64,000 nucleotides of DNA from DASZIT01 sp963819695 (GTDB lineage Bacteria > Actinomycetota > Acidimicrobiia > Acidimicrobiales > RAAP-2): the NCBI GenBank assembly GCA_963819695.1, contig CAWFXD010000001.1:744001-808000 (forward strand), given 5' to 3'. Numbering within the stretch: position 1 is the first letter of the stretch; the number at the start of each line of letters is the position of its first letter. Below the pieces are notes generated by a model that saw only the letters and a list, made by a program, of their open reading frames with translations, was not told where the DNA came from and did not search any database. Shown in pieces: positions 38,525 to 46,490 of the stretch. The position numbers were made by a program, and so were the translations under genes.

Positions 38525-38930
38525 GAAACGGCGCCTTGCGCCTGGTCCTCGAGGACTACTCCGCCGTCCTGCCCCGCCTTCCTCTTCGTGCCGAGTTCGA
38601 GATTCGCCCCCGCCCGCGCATGGAACAAGGTCGACGGGACCCTCACCCCGTCCCTGGAGGTGCGCAGGTTCGGGGCGCCGATTCGCCGGGGGAGCTCCAT
38701 GCCGGGCGCCTCGGTCACGCCCGCGGGCCGACCAGGATGGCGTGCGCGGTGATTCGCGTCTCGATCTCCGAACCTGTGTACCTGAGGCCCAGTTCGTCGA
38801 GGAACTGGCGGCGGAAGGAAAAGAGCCCGTGGCAAAGGTCCGTGAGCTGAGTCCGGTAGGGATGTCTCGCCAGACCCATCATGACCCGGATCCCGCCCGG
38901 CGAATGGGCGTGATGTCGAGACCCTCCCAT
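38521..38930 (-). pseudogene. C-terminal remnant of a GT2 glycosyltransferase
   Basis: Two frames together spell TDLCHGLFSFRRQFLDELGL, EIETRITAHAILVG, then VTEAPGMELPRRIG and LRTSRDGVRV. These parallel the C-terminal part of the intact GT at 39366-40304 (TDLCYGYNAFRRQ, EVETLINVRVAKAGL, RVAEVPSFEQERRYG, LHAFSDGIRVLRT). A frameshift lies near 38722 and the N-terminal two thirds are missing; nothing upstream to 39365 restores them. Its stop still overlaps the next GTG. Confidence 0.7.
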
Positions 38931-39365
38931 GGGCTCGACCTTAGTCTGGATCCAAGTCCATCCAGAGACTCGGGGACGGCTAAATGCAAAGCAGTCGTCA
39001 TGACGGAACCGAGCGGAATCTCGTCACCCAGCCGGTAGAGGTCCGGTCCGGGGAGACCCGAAGGTCCTCGGTAACGGAGCCTCCGGGTCCGATTGAGAGG
39101 CCGGTGTCGACGGTGGGTGGAGGAACTGGCCGGTCCGTTGCACGAAGCGTGTCTGCAGGCGCTCACCGAGCCCCGACCGTTGGCAACGTCTCCCAAGGCG
39201 CGGAACCCCACATGGCCAACGCTCTAGTTGCTTCGGATTCCACCAATGACGGCGACAGTGCTGGGAGTTCCACCTCATAGTGCCTTCTTGTTCTGGTCTC
39301 TGAGACCTTCGCAATCGTCAGAATCCCAGATAGAAGGGCACGTCTACGGTTACGCTCAGGCCAGG
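38931..39365. other. Gap without recognisable gene
   Basis: 435 bases. No N-terminal GT2 sequence could be found here that would complete the remnant. It contains GGTCTC-T-GAGACC at 39295-39307, a perfect inverted repeat of unknown role. Confidence 0.4.
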
Positions 39366-40304
39366 TCAGGCGGCTTCTCGAATGATCGGAGCTAAAGCCT
39401 TCTCTTCTTGTTGAGTCGCCCGAACTGTCGCAGCCGTACGACGTGTCCCGCGCTTGCGCTCGGCGTAAATGGTTCGCAGCACACGGATCCCGTCGGAAAA
39501 TGCGTGGAGGTTGGAGGTGCCGTAGCGGCGTTCTTGTTCGAAGCTCGGGACCTCAGCCACCCGCAGGCCGGCCTTAGCGACACGCACGTTGATCAGCGTC
39601 TCTACCTCGAAGCCGTCACCCCACAGCATGGCGCCCTCATCGATGCCCTCAGTGTGACCCCCATCGAGATCCATTGAGGAGAGGGATTGGCGACGGAAGG
39701 CGTTATAGCCGTAGCACAGGTCTGTATAACGGGTACCGTAAAAGAGATTTACTATCTTGTTCAACCAGAAGTTGCCGATTTGTCGGAGCCGGCTGATGTC
39801 CGTGCTGCCTCCCCCCGGCATGAAGCGAGAGCCCTTGGCAAAGTCGGCTCCCTCTTCGAGGGCAGCCACGAAGCGAGGGATCTCCGCCGGATCTGTCGAT
39901 CCGTCGGCGTCGAGCATGACGATGTAATCGCCCGAAGCCACCTTGAAGCCGCAGGCCAGTGCGTTTCCCTTCCCCTTTCGGTTCTGGCCAATGATGGTGA
40001 TGTCAGGGCGAAGGCGGCGGGCCACCTCCACGGTGTCGTCGGTGGAGTTCCCGTCGACCAGGATCACCTCGTAGAGGTCAGGGTCCAAAGCCGCGAACAC
40101 GCCGGGAAGGTTGAGGGCCTCGTTCTTGGCTGGGATCACCACGCTCACCGTCGGTTCGGTCCGGCCTCGTCCGAGTAGGTGCTGGGGCGCCCGGTAAATT
40201 TGGGAAGGCGCTGTGCTCACCGCGGGCTCGTTATCATCGAGTCGGTATGGCTTCATTTGCCACACTTCGTTTGGTGTCACGGCCAACACTTCGGTCTGCG
40301 TCAC
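39366..40304 (-). CDS. Dolichol-phosphate-mannose-synthase-like GT2
   Basis: 312 residues from the GTG at 40304, chosen for the GGAGG five bases before it; longer (GTG 40373) and shorter (ATG 40256) starts are possible. GT2/DPMS signatures: TVSVVIPAKNEALNLPGVF, VILVDGNSTDDTVEVA, GKGNALACGF, MLDADGSTDP, KGSRFMPGG, DLCYGYNAFRR. It lacks C-terminal membrane helices. Such enzymes transfer a sugar to polyprenyl phosphate, making a lipid-linked donor for surface glycans. A DosR-box-like palindrome lies ~130 bases upstream of the start. Confidence 0.88.
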   Translation of the reverse strand: MTQTEVLAVTPNEVWQMKPYRLDDNEPAVSTAPSQIYRAPQHLLGRGRTEPTVSVVIPAKNEALNLPGVFAALDPDLYEVILVDGNSTDDTVEVARRLRPDITIIGQNRKGKGNALACGFKVASGDYIVMLDADGSTDPAEIPRFVAALEEGADFAKGSRFMPGGGSTDISRLRQIGNFWLNKIVNLFYGTRYTDLCYGYNAFRRQSLSSMDLDGGHTEGIDEGAMLWGDGFEVETLINVRVAKAGLRVAEVPSFEQERRYGTSNLHAFSDGIRVLRTIYAERKRGTRRTAATVRATQQEEKALAPIIREAA

Positions 40305-40337
40305 GTCGTCCTCCACGGTCCTGCGATGGTGATGCCC

Positions 40338-40361
40338 GTGGAGGCCCTGCCAGACCTCCAC
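40338..40361. other. Hairpin in the GT2 leader
   Basis: GTGGAGG, ten-base loop, CCTCCAC: a 7-bp perfect stem 34 bases before the chosen GTG and within any longer start. It could be a leader structure or chance. Confidence 0.3.
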
Positions 40362-40432
40362 CCGTTTGAACACCCCTCACTCGAGAGCTCAAGATGTCTG
40401 ATTTCAGTGTGTCACCCGAAGAATTCGTGCGA

Positions 40433-40452
40433 CTAGGGACCTAAGTCCCGAC
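40433..40452. promoter_or_regulatory. DosR/DevR-box-like palindrome 1
   Basis: CTAGGGACCTAAGTCCCGAC. The core GGGAC-N4-GTCCC is a perfect palindrome and matches the known DosR consensus TTSGGGACTWWAGTCCCSAA at most positions. It stands upstream of the minus-strand GT2 and ~560 bases from the DevR-like gene. Confidence 0.6.
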
Positions 40453-41011
40453 GCGCCAACTGCACCCCGCCCACGCGCATCCCGTCACTCGACTCCAAGA
40501 GCAGCACGCCGGTCCGGGTCCACTCGGCAGCTGCTCTGGCGCCGCGGGAGACGACGGAAAACTTCAACTACCGGAACGTATATTGAGTCCGGCAGGGGGT
40601 CGGGCCGGCCTTGGCGCCTAGCGTTGGTGGGTCGCTTTGTTGGGCGCCCTCGCGCCGAACAGGATTCGGATCAGTCCGACCAAATTAGGGACTTAGTGCC
40701 CCATAATTATCGGCCTCGGCTGCCGCATACTGGAGGTGTCAACCAACTCAGACGGATGTTGAGAAGAGGATCAATGCGCACATCTCGGATCACCGTCTCC
40801 GTCGCAAAATTGGCCGTCCGACCTGATCCCGGTTGTATTCGTCTCGGGGAAGGCCAGAGGCGACAACAAGCACACCGTCTTGCATGTCACCGAGACCGGA
40901 TCGAGCTTCGAGTCCTGTTTTGCGATGACCTAACAGGCAGTTTCTTCAACCGATAGGGGAGCCGTCAATGCCGGTCGCTTTCATCTGGCAACCGTCGGAG
41001 ATCAGGTCGGT
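40453..41011. other. Gap between GT2 and the DevR-like gene
   Basis: 559 bases with no gene I can support. A 110-codon plus-strand frame (40624-40956) has no family resemblance. Another frame shows LIPVVFVSGKARGDNKHTV but lacks a start. A second DosR-box-like site lies at 40685-40704. Confidence 0.45.
40685..40704. promoter_or_regulatory. DosR/DevR-box-like palindrome 2
   Basis: TTAGGGACTTAGTGCCCCAT. Left half GGGACTTA matches the DosR consensus; the right half has TGCCC for GTCCC. No clear downstream start was identified on either strand. Confidence 0.4.
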
Positions 41012-41659
41012 CTACCCGTCCGCGCCGGGGGAACCGGGTTGATGTCTGATGGCAAGGATTGCCGCTTCGGTTCGGTTGGACATGTTGAGCTTCGCCAGCA
41101 ACCTTGTGACGTTGTTCTTGATGGTCTTCTCGCTGAGGAAGAGTTCGTCGGCGATGGTGCGGTTGGATTTTCCTTCGGCGATGAGATCCAGAACTCGGCG
41201 TTCCTGGGGAGAGAGGGAACTGAGCACGGGGTCGGACGGATTGGAAAGTCGTTCGAAGACAGCGGCGACTTCCTTGGGATTCATGAGGGAGATTCCGGCG
41301 GCCACCTTCTTGACGTCATCGACGAGATCGCGAGCCTTGATTTGCTTGAGAACAAATCCAGCAGCACCGGCCATCGCGCTGGCGTAGAGGGCCTCGTCGT
41401 CGGCGAAGCTCGTCAGCATCAGGACCGACAGTTCCGGCATCGTCGACCGCACGTCCCGGCAGACCTCGATGCCGTTGCCGTCCTGAAGGAGGACATCGAG
41501 GATGGCGACATCGGGCCGAGCCAGTGGGATCCGAGACAGAGCTTCAGAGACGGTGGAGGCCTCCCCGACGACTTGGATCTCTTCGTCGCTCTCGAGCAGC
41601 GCGCGAATACCCACGCGCACCAATTCTTGGTCGTCGAGCAGAAATACGCGAATCGTCAC
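41012..41659 (-). CDS. DevR/DosR-like NarL-family response regulator
   Basis: 215 residues from a GTG. Receiver domain with LLDDQELVR acidic pair, phosphoacceptor Asp55 in AILDVLLQDGNG, and the conserved Thr/Lys (LTSF; FVLKQI). C-terminal LuxR/GerE HTH: LSPQERRVLDLIAEGKSNRTIADELFLSEKTIKNNVTRLLAKL. The overall sequence resembles DevR, the hypoxia/NO-responsive regulator of mycobacteria. It is divergent from a GAF-domain kinase fragment and near two DosR-box-like palindromes, suggesting a related regulon. Confidence 0.9.
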   Translation of the reverse strand: MTIRVFLLDDQELVRVGIRALLESDEEIQVVGEASTVSEALSRIPLARPDVAILDVLLQDGNGIEVCRDVRSTMPELSVLMLTSFADDEALYASAMAGAAGFVLKQIKARDLVDDVKKVAAGISLMNPKEVAAVFERLSNPSDPVLSSLSPQERRVLDLIAEGKSNRTIADELFLSEKTIKNNVTRLLAKLNMSNRTEAAILAIRHQPGSPGADG

Positions 41660-41891
41660 GGCTCCATTGTGGCAGGGCCATGAGCCTCGGCGCGGATCAG
41701 ACGCCGAATCCTGGTCGATTTGATCATGGGACACCCCGAAGGGTCCGGGTTGAGGCGTTGCCTGGCAATTCGGGCCTCCGAGCCCAGGGGATGTGCCCAG
41801 ACACTTTGCTGCCCGAGATGTGGGTTCCCGGCTGGGCTGACGTCGAGATCCCGGGGATCGATCGGACTCCCCGCGCGCACGGAGGGGCGCC

Positions 41892-42734
41892 ATGAAACAC
41901 CTACCTGACCGCCGGATCGACGACCCAGCCAAGCTCCGTCGACTGGTGGATGCGGTTCTGATGATCGAGTCCAAAGTGGAGCTACCGATCCTTCTCGGTC
42001 ATCTGATTGAAGAGGCGCGCTCCCTGGTCCGTGCCAGTTATGCCGCCCTTGGTGTATTGAACAAGGCCGGGACCCGGCTCGAGCAGTTCCTCACCGTCGG
42101 CTTGAGCGACGATGAGGAGGCCGAGATTGGCCCTTTGCCCGACGGAAATGGGGTCCTCGGCCTCCTCATCACCGAGCCCGAGTCTTTGCGCCTCGACAAC
42201 CTTGGAGAGCATCCCGAAAGTTACGGATTTCCGGACAAACATCCGCTGATGAATTCATTCTTGGGGGTGCCAGTCCGGGTCCGCGAGACCGTCTACGGCA
42301 ACCTCTACCTCACGGACAAGCAGAGTGCTGGCGGTTTCACTGAAGAAGATGTGGCGGTGGCCGAAACTCTGGCCCTCGCCGCGGGGATCGCCATCGAGAA
42401 CAGCCGACTCCGTGATGAGGTCGAAACCCTCAGCGTCGTGGACGATCGCGCTCGTATCGCCCATGCTCTTCACGACCGGGTGATCCAGCGCATTTTCGGC
42501 GTCGGAATGACGCTTCAAGGTGCCACCCACCTAGCCGATCTACCCCAGGTGATGGAGCGGGTGAGCCGGGCCGTAGACGACCTGGACGGCACGATCACCG
42601 AGATCCGCACCGTCTCTTCCGAACTCGGCGAGGACGGCTTGCTCGAGGAACTGCGTCAACGCGTGGCCGCTTCGACGCAAGACTCCCCGGATCTCGGGTA
42701 TCCACCCCGGGGTGGTTCTCTCTCGACCCATTGA
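41892..42734 (+). CDS. DevS-like GAF/HisKA_3 sensor kinase lacking the ATPase domain
   Basis: 280 residues. The GAF domain (~20-175) includes LLGHLIEEARSLVRASYAALGV and FLGVPVRVRETVYGNLYLT as in DevS/DosT. A HisKA_3 dimerisation helix follows with RIAHALHDRVIQRIFGVG and phospho-His194. The reading ends ~60 residues later (GLLEELRQRVAAS then an unrelated tail) with no HATPase_c N/G boxes here or in the next 130 bases. It could be truncated by a frameshift or deletion, or act as a phosphotransfer/inhibitor partner. It is divergent from the DevR-like gene. Confidence 0.85.
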   Translation: MKHLPDRRIDDPAKLRRLVDAVLMIESKVELPILLGHLIEEARSLVRASYAALGVLNKAGTRLEQFLTVGLSDDEEAEIGPLPDGNGVLGLLITEPESLRLDNLGEHPESYGFPDKHPLMNSFLGVPVRVRETVYGNLYLTDKQSAGGFTEEDVAVAETLALAAGIAIENSRLRDEVETLSVVDDRARIAHALHDRVIQRIFGVGMTLQGATHLADLPQVMERVSRAVDDLDGTITEIRTVSSELGEDGLLEELRQRVAASTQDSPDLGYPPRGGSLSTH

Positions 42735-42866
42735 TCGGACTGCCCAGGCCGTTTGCCCGACGTGCGAGACGTGGGCTCTCCTCTGGTGCCAGCCACGCGC
42801 CTCGACGCGTTACCGTTTCCAGTGCCGAATACCGACTGAACCAGCTGGAGGAATGCCCGGTATCCG

Positions 42867-43946
42867 GTGAACAGGAGACAAGGGGTAGAGGTGCCGGACC
42901 CGCCACTCGGAGGAAACCTTGAGCGCTCCGGCTCTCGTCCGAGCCATGCGCGCCGCCGGGCGCTCGTCGTGTTGGCGATCCTGCTGGTGGCCGGAGCCAT
43001 CTCGTTGGCTATTGCCAGGAGCAGTTCGCCGGGGCCGGCCAAGGCGGCAGGGGCGGGCGGTGCTGGCAGCAGTTCAGGGATCAGATCCTCCAGCCAGTCG
43101 GCGACCACCGGTCCCCAACCCACCCCGCAGCCACCGTTCGCGGTTCAGGACGAAACGGTCTCCCTCACTGACCTCACCCGGGACACCGAGGCGCGTGGCG
43201 ATGTCCCGGCGCAATCCGGTCGGGTATTGACCACCGTGATCCGTCGACCGGTTGGCGCGATAGGCCCTCTCCCGCTCGTGGTATTTGCCCACGGGTGGGA
43301 CTCCGATCCCCTGGTCTATGAGACGCTGCTGGACGAGTGGGCGTCGGCCGGATTTCTGGTTGCCGCTCCCACCTTTCCCGACTCGACGGACACCCAACCA
43401 GGGACACCGGTCACCAGCTTTCCCGAGGAAGCTCAAGACATTTCCTTTGTCATCACCGCCATGCTCAACGGTGCTGCCGGCAAGGTGGATCCGTCGCGGG
43501 TGGCGGTGGCGGGTCACTCCGACGGGGGTAGCGACGTCGCCGTGTTGGCGCTCAATCCTGCTTTCGCCGATCATCGGATTCGGGCCTATCTGTCGTTGTC
43601 GAGTCAGATCCCCGACGGGATGGACGGGCCGTGGGACGCTTCCACTCCCGGAGCCTTGATGGTGGCTGTGGGGACGGACGACGAGTACGGCCTGTACCCC
43701 GACTCCTATCAGGTGTTCCAGTCGGCCAACATGGCCAAGGTCTTCGTGTCGGACAGCGGCGGCGACCACTTGGATACCTTCCTGGACGACACTGCTTCCG
43801 CCATCGCCATGAGAGAAGACACCGTCAAGTTCCTCGACATAGCCCTCAATCAAAAAGGCGTGAACTCTGACAACTTGACGTCTGCGCTCGAACCCACCGG
43901 CGACCCCGCGCTGGTGGTCAATAGCCCACCTCCTGCCGGCGCGTGA
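42867..43946 (+). CDS. Exported alpha/beta hydrolase (dienelactone/PETase-like lipase fold)
   Basis: 359 residues (GTG; another GTG at 42891 is plausible). Membrane segment LVVLAILLVAGAISLAIA near residues 33-50, then a Gly/Ser/Pro-rich linker. The catalytic domain has VVFAHGWDSDP (oxyanion loop), AVAGHSDGGSDVA (nucleophile Ser), a DDEYG-region acid and GGDHLDTFLDD (His). Probably anchored and acting outside the membrane on an ester or polyester. Substrate unknown. Confidence 0.82.
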   Translation: MNRRQGVEVPDPPLGGNLERSGSRPSHARRRALVVLAILLVAGAISLAIARSSSPGPAKAAGAGGAGSSSGIRSSSQSATTGPQPTPQPPFAVQDETVSLTDLTRDTEARGDVPAQSGRVLTTVIRRPVGAIGPLPLVVFAHGWDSDPLVYETLLDEWASAGFLVAAPTFPDSTDTQPGTPVTSFPEEAQDISFVITAMLNGAAGKVDPSRVAVAGHSDGGSDVAVLALNPAFADHRIRAYLSLSSQIPDGMDGPWDASTPGALMVAVGTDDEYGLYPDSYQVFQSANMAKVFVSDSGGDHLDTFLDDTASAIAMREDTVKFLDIALNQKGVNSDNLTSALEPTGDPALVVNSPPPAGA

Positions 43947-44234
43947 CGACCGTCGAGAGCGTCACTCTGATGCGGCGATTCTCTTGATGGAGGCGAGGAT
44001 GTAAGGGATGCCTCGGTGTGCGGCTTGGGCACGAATGGCAATCTGGCCCTGGGCATCTCTCCTCGAACCAGACAATGCGGGCGGGGAGGAACTCCCAGGA
44101 TCCCACCAGCACGCCTTGCAGACGGGGATCCATTCTCCGGTCCGGGTCACATCGGCGGCCATGTCGCGGGGCGTCTCTGCCCGGCGATCAACGACGATTG
44201 AGTCTGAATAGCAGAGGTTTCCCATTAACCACCC

Positions 44235-44918
44235 TCAGGGTTCGATTCCCGCCAGTGCCCGCGCCCGGGTGAACACCGCGTCGAGCATCGTCTCTGTCAA
44301 GGTGCCGGTGAACGTGTTCTGTTGGCTGGGGTGGTAGGAGCTGACGAGCATCACCCCGTCGGGCGCGGTCGCTTGCACGTTGTGCCCGAACTTGGGCCGG
44401 GGTGAAATACCCAGTTCACCCGCCATGATCTGATGGGCGAACTGCCCGAGGGCGACGACGACCTTGACTTCGGTGAGCAGCTCGAGTTCCCGTCGGAGAA
44501 ACGGCAGGCAGGTATCCCGTTCCTCCGGGGTTGGCTTGTTGGCGGGTGGAGCACATCGGACGGCGGCAACCACATAGGCATCGGTCACCTCCAGCCCATC
44601 GTCGATTGATTCGCTGGTGGGCTGGTTGGCGAAGCTGGTTCGCCACAACGACGCATAGAGCCAGTCGGCGGAGCGGTCACCGGTGAACACCCGTCCGGTG
44701 CGGTTGCCACCGTGGGCGGCGGGTGCCAGTCCGACGATCAGCACCCGGGCCGCGGGGTCACCGAAACCGGCGACTGGGCGACCCCAATACTTCTGATCCC
44801 TGAAGGACGCCCGCTTGTCGCGGGCTACCTGCTCGCGCCAGGCAACGAGTCGAGGGCACTTTCGACAGTGGGTGATCTCGCTGGCCAACGCTCCGAGTGC
44901 AGGTTGAGAGGGGTGCAT
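44235..44918 (-). CDS. Type 5 uracil-DNA glycosylase (UdgB)
   Basis: 227 residues. N-terminal C18-x2-C21 and later RCAPP...DTCLPF cysteines match the 4Fe-4S set of family 4/5 enzymes. Motif GLAPAAHGGNRTGRVFTG lacks the polar Asp/Asn of family 1, which is typical of type 5. The C-terminal SSYHPSQQNTFTG is the second active-site loop. Removes uracil, and in family 5 also hypoxanthine or related bases, from DNA. Stands alone. Confidence 0.92.
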   Translation of the reverse strand: MHPSQPALGALASEITHCRKCPRLVAWREQVARDKRASFRDQKYWGRPVAGFGDPAARVLIVGLAPAAHGGNRTGRVFTGDRSADWLYASLWRTSFANQPTSESIDDGLEVTDAYVVAAVRCAPPANKPTPEERDTCLPFLRRELELLTEVKVVVALGQFAHQIMAGELGISPRPKFGHNVQATAPDGVMLVSSYHPSQQNTFTGTLTETMLDAVFTRARALAGIEP

Positions 44919-45050
44919 CTAGGCAGCGTATGACTTCCCTCCCGGCCCAGAGACGGCACCACCGAAATGGACCGGTTGTCGCCCGAGGCCCGGATCATCA
45001 TTGGTTGGGAAACGGTCAGGGCGTGATCCGCCGTGTACCTTTTCCGGGGC

Positions 45051-45126
45051 GGGGCAGTAGCTCAGTGGTCAGAGCAGGGGACTCATAATCCCTCGGTCGC
45101 AGGTTCGATCCCTGCCTGCCCCACCA
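45051..45126 (+). tRNA. tRNA with CAT anticodon (elongator Met or Ile2)
   Basis: 76 nt with encoded CCA: acceptor GGGGCAG/CTGCCCC, anticodon loop CTCATAA, T-arm GCAGG-TTCGATC-CCTGC. The sequence around the anticodon and variable loop (AGTGGTCAGAGCAGGGGACTC) could fit tRNA-Ile2, whose CAT is modified by TilS, or elongator tRNA-Met; I cannot separate them by eye. It carries the 47-bp repeat that ends a 1.28-kb insert. Confidence 0.95.
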
Positions 45127-45127
45127 G
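45081..45127 (+). repeat. Direct repeat (attachment-site-like), left copy
   Basis: 47 bp running from the anticodon loop through the T-arm and CCA of the intact tRNA plus one base. Identical to 46358-46404. Confidence 0.92.
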
Positions 45128-45160
45128 CCCACCAGCTCCCAGTTCGGGCCGCCTCTCTCT

Positions 45161-45844
45161 CTAACCGATCCCGAGGTCATCGCCAAGATCATGACCCGGC
45201 CCCCGAAGTCGCCCCTGCTCCCTAGCGAGTTCGCGAGCATGGGAACGCCAAAGCGGGACGAGCCGGGCGAGCCGTTCGAATTCGTCGTCGTCAAGCGGAA
45301 ACTCATCTCTTCGAAGGCGATCGAAGCGGTCTGTCATTTCGGCGAACACCTTCAGGTCAAATCCATGGTCCTTGTCAGCGGCAGCTCGGAAGAGCCGATC
45401 GAGACCAAATCGACCTTCGACCGCCATCAGATCCATGAAGTCTCGGGCCTCGGCTCGGCCGAACACTGCCAGCACTTTATCTACCGCCAGCTCCTCAGGC
45501 GCAAGAAGCTGGAATCCAGGGCCTTGCTCGACGGGGAAGAGGCGGGCATCACTTCCTAGGTCGACTTCCGTCCGATCGTCCCGGCCAACGACGAGGAATC
45601 GGACGAATCCAGGGCTGTCCAATACACGTTCGACCAAGAGGCCGTCCTCTTGGAGGGCTCGTTCTGCTGCTGGAGCGAGGAGGCCAACTGTCTCAGGTAC
45701 GAGGCCGAAGAAGTCGAGATCCCGCGTACTCCGGTCTATAGCGCCATGCACGATGAGGGCGGCACCACCGGCAAGAGCGAAATCTTCGGCTTGTGGAAGA
45801 CCGGCGATGATCCCGGCTACTCGCTGCTGGAGAGCGGTCAGCAA
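45161..45844 (-). CDS. AbiEii/AbiGii-type nucleotidyltransferase
   Basis: 227 residues from a TTG overlapping the upstream stop. The nucleotidyltransferase signature GGAALIVHG...STRDLDFFG (GG-xn-DxD) and a later EVDLGSD acidic residue match AbiEii toxins, which in characterised members pyrophosphorylate or nucleotidylate tRNA and give abortive phage defence. AEELAVDKVLAVFGRAEARDFMDL-like helix is typical of the family. It is paired with a small upstream gene, within a tRNA-flanked insert. Confidence 0.85.
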   Translation of the reverse strand: MLTALQQRVAGIIAGLPQAEDFALAGGAALIVHGAIDRSTRDLDFFGLVPETVGLLAPAAERALQEDGLLVERVLDSPGFVRFLVVGRDDRTEVDLGSDARLFPVEQGPGFQLLAPEELAVDKVLAVFGRAEARDFMDLMAVEGRFGLDRLFRAAADKDHGFDLKVFAEMTDRFDRLRRDEFPLDDDEFERLARLVPLWRSHARELAREQGRLRGPGHDLGDDLGIG

Positions 45845-46179
45845 TCAGGATCGATCCCCTGGTGGCGGTCGATCCACTCCTTCCAAGCCTTCCGAACAGC
45901 CGGTGGAAGTACCAAATGGTCGAAGAGTTCTACGAGTGTGGTGCCTTCGATGTAGTGCTGAACGTCCTCTGGCGTGCCTTCCCTCAGCACCTGCTCATAC
46001 ACGCGAATCCTGTCGGCACGCAGGTCCAGGTTATAAACGAGTGCCGGTTGGCTCCATCTGATGTGGAATGGAAGTTCAACGAGACCTGTCGCCTTCACCC
46101 GACCGATGGGATCGAGCTCGTCAGGAACCGCCACCGGGCGAGACGCGGGTCCGAGTTGCTCCGTTCGAGTAGTTGCCAT
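45838..46179 (-). CDS. Putative partner/antitoxin of the AbiEii-like gene
   Basis: 113 residues from the ATG at 46179 (a longer start at 46233 is possible). VELPFHIRWSQPALVYNLDLRADRIRVYEQVLREGT and a DRHQ tail. The stop overlaps the nucleotidyltransferase start, the usual arrangement of a TA pair with the small gene first. It does not look like the classic AbiEi HTH protein; the family was not recognised. Confidence 0.7.
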   Translation of the reverse strand: MATTRTEQLGPASRPVAVPDELDPIGRVKATGLVELPFHIRWSQPALVYNLDLRADRIRVYEQVLREGTPEDVQHYIEGTTLVELFDHLVLPPAVRKAWKEWIDRHQGIDPDC

Positions 46180-46357
46180 ATTCAAAGTGTACGACCGCAA
46201 TCGCGATTGGATGTCCCAACATGGTCCCAACATTTGCGTTTCTCGCCGTGCGATTCTGGTTCACGCCGATTCATTGCCGACGCAGGGCGTCGTTGTTCAC
46301 CTGCCAGTGTGAGCCGACGTGCGACTCGTTGACACACCGGGGCACCCTCTGGCGAGC

Positions 46358-46404
46358 ACTCATAATCCCTCGGTCGCAGGTTCGATCCCTGCCTGCCCCA
46401 CCAG
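46358..46404 (+). repeat. Direct repeat (tRNA 3' end copy), right copy
   Basis: Exact 47-bp copy of the 3' part of the tRNA at 45051, lacking the 5' half, so not a functional tRNA. Marks the right edge of the insert. Confidence 0.92.
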
Positions 46405-46490
46405 GTAAGAGGCAACATTTGAATGGCTCTGTTGTCACGAACGGCGGATGTTCTATCGAGTTCGCGGGTACACGTGCCTGGCATCGCTGT

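Larger units (their letters stand above)
45128..46404. mobile_element. 1.28-kb tRNA-integrated mini-element carrying a TA-like pair
   Basis: The segment between the two 47-bp repeats contains only the AbiEii-like gene and its partner, both on the minus strand. The intact tRNA remains on the left and the truncated copy on the right, the product expected from site-specific integration into a tRNA gene. No integrase lies inside, so it would depend on a recombinase in trans or is a remnant. Confidence 0.75.

Noticed and set aside
40624..40956. Plus-strand frame of 110 codons
   Set aside because: Arg/Gln-rich composition without family resemblance; no ribosome site; likely spurious.
43962..44225. 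Minus-strand frame of 87 codons downstream of the glycosylase (CKACWWDPG)
   Set aside because: No family resemblance and no convincing ribosome site; too weak to list as a gene, though the stretch is otherwise empty.
44235..44270. GGGTTCGATTCCC resembling a tRNA T-arm
   Set aside because: It is the end of the uracil-DNA glycosylase gene; no acceptor, D- or anticodon arm fits around it.
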